Origin: Trypanosoma brucei gambiense DAL972
Lineage: Eukaryota > Euglenozoa > Kinetoplastea > Trypanosomatida > Trypanosomatidae
Length of the DNA: 64,000 nucleotides
Assembly: GCF_000210295.1 (NCBI RefSeq)
Contig: NC_026744.1
Span: 2,418,001-2,482,000 of the forward strand
Direction: 5' to 3'
Position 1 is the first letter of the stretch. Every line of letters begins with the position of its first letter. The notes beneath the pieces were generated by a model. The model was not told the origin of the DNA. It worked only from the letters and a program-made list of their open reading frames with translations, and searched no databases. Shown here piece after piece: positions 59,342 to 64,000 of this stretch. The position numbers and the translations under genes are program-made.

Positions 59342-59586
59342 GGCCTTCACCATCAAACTGGATTTGAGAGCAGCCGATTGATTTCATTTGGCGCGGTGTG
59401 TTCTCAGGCCAACGGGAACCAGCCCCGGAGTTAAGGACAAGCGAGTGATTGAGTGGGTATCTTTTTGTACGCTGAGTAAGGGGGAGGGGTGAGGGTAAAT
59501 TTTTTGACAGAAATAATCAGATGCGTCATGGATTTTCGTCCTGTACCAGGCAAAAGAACTCGTGATAAAATAATTAGCTAAATCGA
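59342..59586 (+). other. Short intergenic region after RPA1
   Basis: About 245 bases. A weak T-run precedes AG at about 59510-59511. An out-of-frame ATG at 59521 opens a short upstream ORF, which makes the next start less certain. Confidence 0.4.
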
Positions 59587-59931
59587 ATGAAAGAGGAGCC
59601 GGAGAATGCCGAATGGGAGAAATTCACATGGACAAATGAGGCGATGAATATTATAGACCCAGTGGGTGCATTGGAGGAGAAGGCGGCGAGGGATTTTCCA
59701 ATCTCTGCTGAGCGCCCTCAGTTCTTCTCCTATGACGTCGCCAACGGAAGTTGTGCGGGGCTAGAAAGTGGCTGCAAACATTTCAACCTCGCTTCCTGGT
59801 GCATTAAACCCCTGCAGATGTGGAGGGATAGTGTGGCGGCTTCGTTACTGGTATTGTTTTTCACTGTATTACTCATAGTTATTGAGAAGGGGAAGGGGGG
59901 AAGTATCACTACTGCCACGAGCGTTTTCTGA
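59587..59931 (+). CDS. Small hypothetical protein with one membrane segment
   Basis: Product of 114 aa. The N-terminal ~80 residues are soluble and mixed in charge, with four Cys near 55-72. One strongly hydrophobic helix (about 82-100: S-L-L-V-L-F-F-T-V-L-L-I-V) precedes a short basic tail, the layout of a tail-anchored protein. Not recognised as a named family. It is supported by an ATG start and by a fresh T/C tract right after its stop, as expected at the end of a gene in a polycistron. Against it are the short upstream ORF at 59521 and the small size. Confidence 0.5.
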   Translation: MKEEPENAEWEKFTWTNEAMNIIDPVGALEEKAARDFPISAERPQFFSYDVANGSCAGLESGCKHFNLASWCIKPLQMWRDSVAASLLVLFFTVLLIVIEKGKGGSITTATSVF

Positions 59932-59986
59932 TGTTGCGTGCTCAGCTGTTTTTTCTTCTATCTTTTTTTAAATCTTTTCTTTCTAC

Positions 59987-60184
59987 ATGGCACTTTCGCC
60001 ACATATGATATATGAGGAGGCGCATATGAAAGGGGACTTTGAGCGCCGTCGCAGGCCGGTTTGGGCAGTTGCTACTGCGTCAATCCAGCGTGACACGACT
60101 GATATTTCGCGTGAACGCAATCTTTTACGCAGCTCTTCTTTCTCAACCGCTCCCATTACGACCCATGCCGTGCAAGTGAACTAA
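59987..60184 (+). CDS. Very small hypothetical ORF, low confidence
   Basis: 65 codons from an ATG that follows a T/C tract (about 59946-59985) directly, with no AG between them. The first AG lies inside the ORF at about 60014. The tract may therefore serve the next gene at 60207, leaving this frame or its internal ATG in a leader. The predicted peptide is basic, with no membrane segment and no recognised motif. Confidence 0.22.
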   Translation: MALSPHMIYEEAHMKGDFERRRRPVWAVATASIQRDTTDISRERNLLRSSSFSTAPITTHAVQVN

Positions 60185-60206
60185 AATAGGTAGGAAATAA
60201 TTAGCA

Positions 60207-60731
60207 ATGAGGAGTAGCCGGGGTATTTTGTTCCTTAGTGGACCTTTCGCCATACGTGGCATGTGTGCATACCACAGCTATCAACAGCTTGACACAGTAT
60301 CCCACACCAGCAAGGTGTACTCACTCCAAATGCAGCGGCAGACCGTACACTTCACCCCCATAACTCGACTTGGTGTAGAGGCAACTGCAAACCCGACAAC
60401 AGCCACTAATGCAACAGGGCAGACGGGGGATGGCGACGGGGCCACTGCCCTGGACGTGGCAATGCGTGTTAACAAACTCAAACGCCTCCACCAAACGGGA
60501 GGTGGGCCCAGTGGAAAGAAGCAGGTCGAGTTGGATGCTTGGCGAGACCTGAACAGCCTCACCGAGGCACAGATAAATTCTGCTGAAGGAAAGGCGGTGT
60601 CGTTACTGCTTAATTCGTGGGCGTACTTCGCTAAGTACTGGGAAAAGGGTGCTGAAGGACCGTCTGCCAGCCTCTCTGAAGTCACTCCCTCCAATGATAG
60701 CAGTAGTTCGGGTGAACACGGTACACAGTAA
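60207..60731 (+). CDS. Hypothetical protein, probable mitochondrial presequence
   Basis: Product of 174 aa. The first ~25 residues lack acidic side chains and contain Arg, Ser and hydrophobics, as in mitochondrial import signals. The middle is Thr/Gly/Ala-rich. A C-terminal helix at about 128-150 has the motif L-L-N-S-W-A-Y-F-A-K-Y-W-E-K-G, which looks like a membrane-associated or respiratory-complex helix, followed by an acidic Ser-rich tail. Not recognised as a named family. Its acceptor could be the AG at about 60014 or 60203. Confidence 0.68.
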   Translation: MRSSRGILFLSGPFAIRGMCAYHSYQQLDTVSHTSKVYSLQMQRQTVHFTPITRLGVEATANPTTATNATGQTGDGDGATALDVAMRVNKLKRLHQTGGGPSGKKQVELDAWRDLNSLTEAQINSAEGKAVSLLLNSWAYFAKYWEKGAEGPSASLSEVTPSNDSSSSGEHGTQ

Positions 60732-61309
60732 ACCCGTGTGGATTTCCACCATACATTACTCTATGCACGGTGACGACGGTGTGAAGGGATAATGGGGGGG
60801 GGGAATCAGAAATGCAAACAAAGAGTGATAGGGAAGAAAGATAAGCGATGTCTTAAGTGCGCGCTCGGATGCATCCGGTGGAGGGGGCTCAACCTTAGTA
60901 CTTCATATGAACTTTGTTGGATGCTGAAATTGTTAATGCTATATAAGGAACATGAGGAAGGTCGTTGAACCATGATTAGGGTATGCACAATATTGAGAAG
61001 GGGCGGTATATGTAATATGGAAGTGGTCCGACGGAGGGTGGGGGAGAAAAAGAGGAACCACTGCAACCTGCCGGTTGGGGGAACTTGTGGTGCTTGCGGA
61101 GCCACCGCCATTTTGGTGTATCCATCGATGCTTTAACTTGTTAGTGCTGCTTCAATGCGTTAAGCAAGTGAAATGGCTTCAAAAGGTGGTGCCTATGCGG
61201 GTGATGATTTGGGTGCTTTGAGGCCGTTTTACCCGCTTCCCCTACGATTTGTCGTTTCCTGTTATTTGTATCACCTTCAAACCCCTTTCTTAGCCGCGGT
61301 CGTGCCGTG

Positions 61310-61333
61310 ATATATATATATATATATATATAT
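61310..61333. repeat. (TA)n microsatellite
   Basis: Twelve consecutive AT dinucleotides, followed by TGCGTGCC. Confidence 0.93.
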
Positions 61334-61881
61334 GCGTGCCCGTGAATGTGGGGCTCATGTGTGTAAGCTAATATGTGACAGGAGTATTGAATTCTCATTT
61401 TGTTTATTCACACAGAACAAAGGGATAAAGTGGAGATGGTAAATAACGATAAAGTCAAAGAAATGACGTGCCAGTGTCTACTCTTGAGTACGGAGAAGGG
61501 GCGCCTAGACCGTTGTAGCGTGCCTTCGTGTTTTCCCCCCTTTCCATTCGTTATTCTTTCAAAACTTTTTTGTTTCCCATCTACTGTATTGGAGTGGCAT
61601 CAGAGACAGATGTGTTTGCACGCAAGGGAGGAGGGCGCAACGGAGGATTGAGAGGAGGATGACGGTGTGTCGTGGACGGTTTCGCTTTCCGCAGTTTGAC
61701 TCCTATCGTGCCCTGTTCCACATTTTCCACCTGTGACAAATGGAAGGTGCGCATTCGCTTAATTTCCCCTTCAGTGTGTGTGTGTGTGTGCGTGTGCTCA
61801 CTTTCATTTCACAGGTTTACTAACCCTGTCATTGTTGTTCCTATTTTTCTTGACCTCGCCGTCGCTCACGTCTGTTGCTTT

Positions 61882-61883
61882 AG
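61882..61883 (+). promoter_or_regulatory. Candidate trans-splice acceptor for the terminal gene
   Basis: First AG after a T/C tract. The leader to the ATG at 62015 is about 130 nt and contains no other ATG. Confidence 0.5.
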
Positions 61884-62014
61884 CAGTTGATACATCCCGC
61901 TCTGCTTGTCTACCGAGTTCCGCTGGGGGTGGTGAAACGGGAAGGTGCGAGAAAAGCGCCACCAAGAGAGAAGGACAAAAAGAAACAGCGTTTCTACAGG
62001 GAGGCGCCGAAGAA

Positions 62015-64000
62015 ATGCGGCGTCTTATACTTTCCCAGACTCTGCGGGTGGCTGGTCGTCACCGCCCGCCAGTCGCCATGTTTTTACAGAGGTTTTACAG
62101 GGGCCACGGAATAAGTACAGCCCTTCCACTGCATTACAGTAAGCGCCATCGCAAGAGAGAAGGGCGGATGTACGGTAAGCCTCTCCGTCCGGTAAGTGAC
62201 GGGGAGAATGGCGCAAGTGGTGACGGTGGTGTCTTGACGAGATGGGAAGCGGTGGTGAGCTCTCGCCATCAGTGCGAGTCCCCGGTTCAGACGTTAGCGA
62301 AATCGGAGAAACCGAAGAAGGCAGAAAACACGGTAGCGGGGAAAATGACGGGATCAAGCCGCTTTTCCCACCGTCGCGACCATTCGGCGTACCCTTCAGG
62401 TGTACAGCCTGCCCCTCTCGCGACGTCCGGTTTGCCCACGCAGTCGTCTGAGCGCCAACAACAGAAGCAGATCGGGCAGCAACAAGTGCCATTGGATGCG
62501 TTGCACCGTCTTTTTAAGGTGCATGCGGTTATGCGAACCAATTATGAGGCGCTTGGAAAATGCACAAAAGTGCTGAAGAGCTTTTCAACGGCGTGTGCCG
62601 AAGCACTTCTCCAACTCGGCGTGCTGCAAAAAGAGCAGCCATCAGCTATGGAAAGGAAAGGTTTTATTGATGTGCAGCTCTGCAAGTCAGGTGTCACAGA
62701 GGCCAGTAAAAATGGGACATCTTCTCCTTGTTTCGTCTTACCACCCGAAAGTCCACTTTACCGCACAACCATCAAGTTTCCAACCATCACAGTGGAGCAC
62801 GTGCTGACGACAACAGTGCCGGCCGGTTGCGGTGCAAAAGATTCTGGAGGGGATATTATGTCTGTTGATATGGAAGGCGCCGCTCCGTTCCCTATGGGAC
62901 ATTGTGAGTCACGTCCCTCTACATCCGCTGGAAATGGAGTGACCGTGGAGTATGACTGTGAAGGGGATGTGTTGAGTCACGGGGCCGCGTGGAATTCGAT
63001 CATTGAAGGGTTCGGGCAGCTTGCTTTGAATCTAAAACAAAATGCGTCTGTATCAGACTTTGCGCAGTTGGCGGAAACGCTGGCATACTTCAAGTGGGTA
63101 AAGGATGAAGAACAGGTAGGTTGGGGCACTGAAGATTGCGTGGTGAAGAAGTTTCGTGAGGCGATGGCAAATGCCAAAGACACCTCTGCTTCTGGAAGCG
63201 ATCCGAACACGAGCGATGTAAGCGCGGCCCTTGCGGCCATTGCAGAGTCATTTCTTAGGAAAATTCCTCGCGTGGACTGTATTGGCAGCGCGGTAGTGCA
63301 CAGGGGAGGTGAACGGACTGCTCCCTCTGTTCACGCAATTGACGTAATGCTGAATTTGGCGCTCCGCATGTGTCTTTCCCAGTGGCACGCCATGTCACAC
63401 TTTGAAAGGATGAATATTGTTCTGTTCTGCACATATCCATGGTTCGCGGAGGACCTAAGCATCGCAGCGGGTTTGTGCCTCACGCAGTCTTATCTCCAGT
63501 CCCTTCTCCGCGCAGATGCTGATGTGACTTATCAGCATACGTTTCACTACGTACGGCGTGTCTCCCGCCTTTGCTGGCCCTGTATACATGACACGGACTC
63601 TGCCCCTGTTAAGAAACTTCTCTTCCCGAGAGACCCCCAAGGCACCGCTGTTTCTTCCCACGCTTTGGAAGCGGTCAGCGTCGAGGAGAAGGACAATCAG
63701 TTGAATCAAAAGGAGGGACTGCAAGGCGAGGAGCAGGCTACAACCACATCCGAGTCAAAGCTAATGTGGCTCCCCTCGTTCAAAGACGCCTCATGCGTTT
63801 CGTACGGTTCTTCTATGAAGCAACGCGCGGCTTATGAGCTGCTGTTGTTATGGATGACGTGTGTAAATCCATCGGGCCTTCATCGTTCCTCCCCGCACGG
63901 TCGCTACGTGAGCGCCACTGGTATCGCAATTATTGACGTCGATCTCTTTGTCACACAGCGATTTCGTACCGGCAAATCGAAGGACGAGTGGTTACTGTTG
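62015..64000 (+). CDS. Partial large protein, probable mitochondrial (5' part only)
   Basis: The frame from the ATG at 62015 stays open for 662 codons to the end of the window, so the 3' end is missing. The first ~55 residues are very rich in Arg and His with no acidic residue until about 50 (M-R-R-L-I-L-S-Q-T-L-R-V-A-G-R-H-R), a convincing mitochondrial import signal. The rest is mixed helical sequence with low-complexity Ser/Gln linkers and a segment W-H-A-M-S-H-F-E-R-M near 452. I do not recognise a domain. Candidates by context include a mitoribosome, editing or RNA-processing factor, but nothing in the sequence decides this. The start is the first ATG after the candidate acceptor at 61882-61883. 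Confidence 0.82.
   Translation, partial: MRRLILSQTLRVAGRHRPPVAMFLQRFYRGHGISTALPLHYSKRHRKREGRMYGKPLRPVSDGENGASGDGGVLTRWEAVVSSRHQCESPVQTLAKSEKPKKAENTVAGKMTGSSRFSHRRDHSAYPSGVQPAPLATSGLPTQSSERQQQKQIGQQQVPLDALHRLFKVHAVMRTNYEALGKCTKVLKSFSTACAEALLQLGVLQKEQPSAMERKGFIDVQLCKSGVTEASKNGTSSPCFVLPPESPLYRTTIKFPTITVEHVLTTTVPAGCGAKDSGGDIMSVDMEGAAPFPMGHCESRPSTSAGNGVTVEYDCEGDVLSHGAAWNSIIEGFGQLALNLKQNASVSDFAQLAETLAYFKWVKDEEQVGWGTEDCVVKKFREAMANAKDTSASGSDPNTSDVSAALAAIAESFLRKIPRVDCIGSAVVHRGGERTAPSVHAIDVMLNLALRMCLSQWHAMSHFERMNIVLFCTYPWFAEDLSIAAGLCLTQSYLQSLLRADADVTYQHTFHYVRRVSRLCWPCIHDTDSAPVKKLLFPRDPQGTAVSSHALEAVSVEEKDNQLNQKEGLQGEEQATTTSESKLMWLPSFKDASCVSYGSSMKQRAAYELLLLWMTCVNPSGLHRSSPHGRYVSATGIAIIDVDLFVTQRFRTGKSKDEWLLL

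Larger units (their letters stand above)
60732..62014 (+). other. Intergenic region and leader before the terminal gene
   Basis: About 1.3 kb. G-run at 60794-60803, (TA)n at 61310-61333, (TG)n at about 61776-61795. A T/C-rich stretch at about 61830-61881 is followed by AG at 61882-61883. No ATG occurs between that AG and 62015. Short ORFs in this region are not supported. Confidence 0.5.

Overview
The window looks like a piece of a Trypanosoma brucei-group nuclear chromosome (African trypanosome). Four things point there. Every credible gene lies on the + strand and none shows an intron. Most starts are preceded by a pyrimidine tract and an AG, the signature of spliced-leader trans-splicing. 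Intergenic DNA is long and rich in (TA)n, (TG)n and homopolymer runs. The gene content is kinetoplastid: a short RPA1 without the 70N domain, a type B ribose-5-phosphate isomerase, and complex I and flagellar genes together. The whole 64 kb is most simply read as part of one polycistronic transcription unit running left to right. The species call rests on recognition, not on a search.

Layout. 0-13 kb: RPC19 (Pol I/III subunit), DPCD, an NDUFA13/GRIM-19-like complex I subunit, a coiled-coil protein with the CEP120 C-terminal signature, a CDC123/D123-like protein, a protein kinase with a membrane segment, and a leucine-rich-repeat protein. 13-23 kb: a TRPC4AP-like protein, ribose-5-phosphate isomerase B, and mitochondrial EF-G2. 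23-36 kb: a single divergent ZIP metal transporter, an AT-rich spacer, then a tandem ZIP array of about 2.0-2.3 kb units. The array has a truncated 3' fragment, two intact copies, a 100-N assembly gap, and two copies broken by frameshifts. 36-47 kb: PDCD5, BCP1/BCCIP, a DnaJ protein with zinc-binding cysteines, a DHHC palmitoyltransferase and the ribosome-assembly GTPase BMS1. 47-64 kb: a FAM86/EEF2KMT-like methyltransferase, CFAP96, a kinesin-14, a degenerate RAD5-like RING protein, RPA1, three small ORFs of varying credibility, and the 5' part of a probable mitochondrial protein that runs off the window.

How the genes relate. As is usual in trypanosomes, neighbours are functionally mixed and regulation is expected after transcription. 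Three themes recur: the flagellum/basal body and cytoskeleton (DPCD, CEP120-like, CFAP96, kinesin-14), ribosome and translation biology (RPC19, BMS1, BCP1, CDC123-like, EEF2KMT-like, mtEF-G2), and the mitochondrion (NDUFA13-like, EF-G2, the 60207 ORF, the terminal ORF).

Most worth a second look: the ZIP array, which is mosaic, boundary-truncated and misassembled or partly pseudogenised; the SNF2/RAD5-like protein, which keeps its RING but has lost its ATPase motifs; and the reduced or divergent members of the CEP120, CDC123 and TRPC4AP families.
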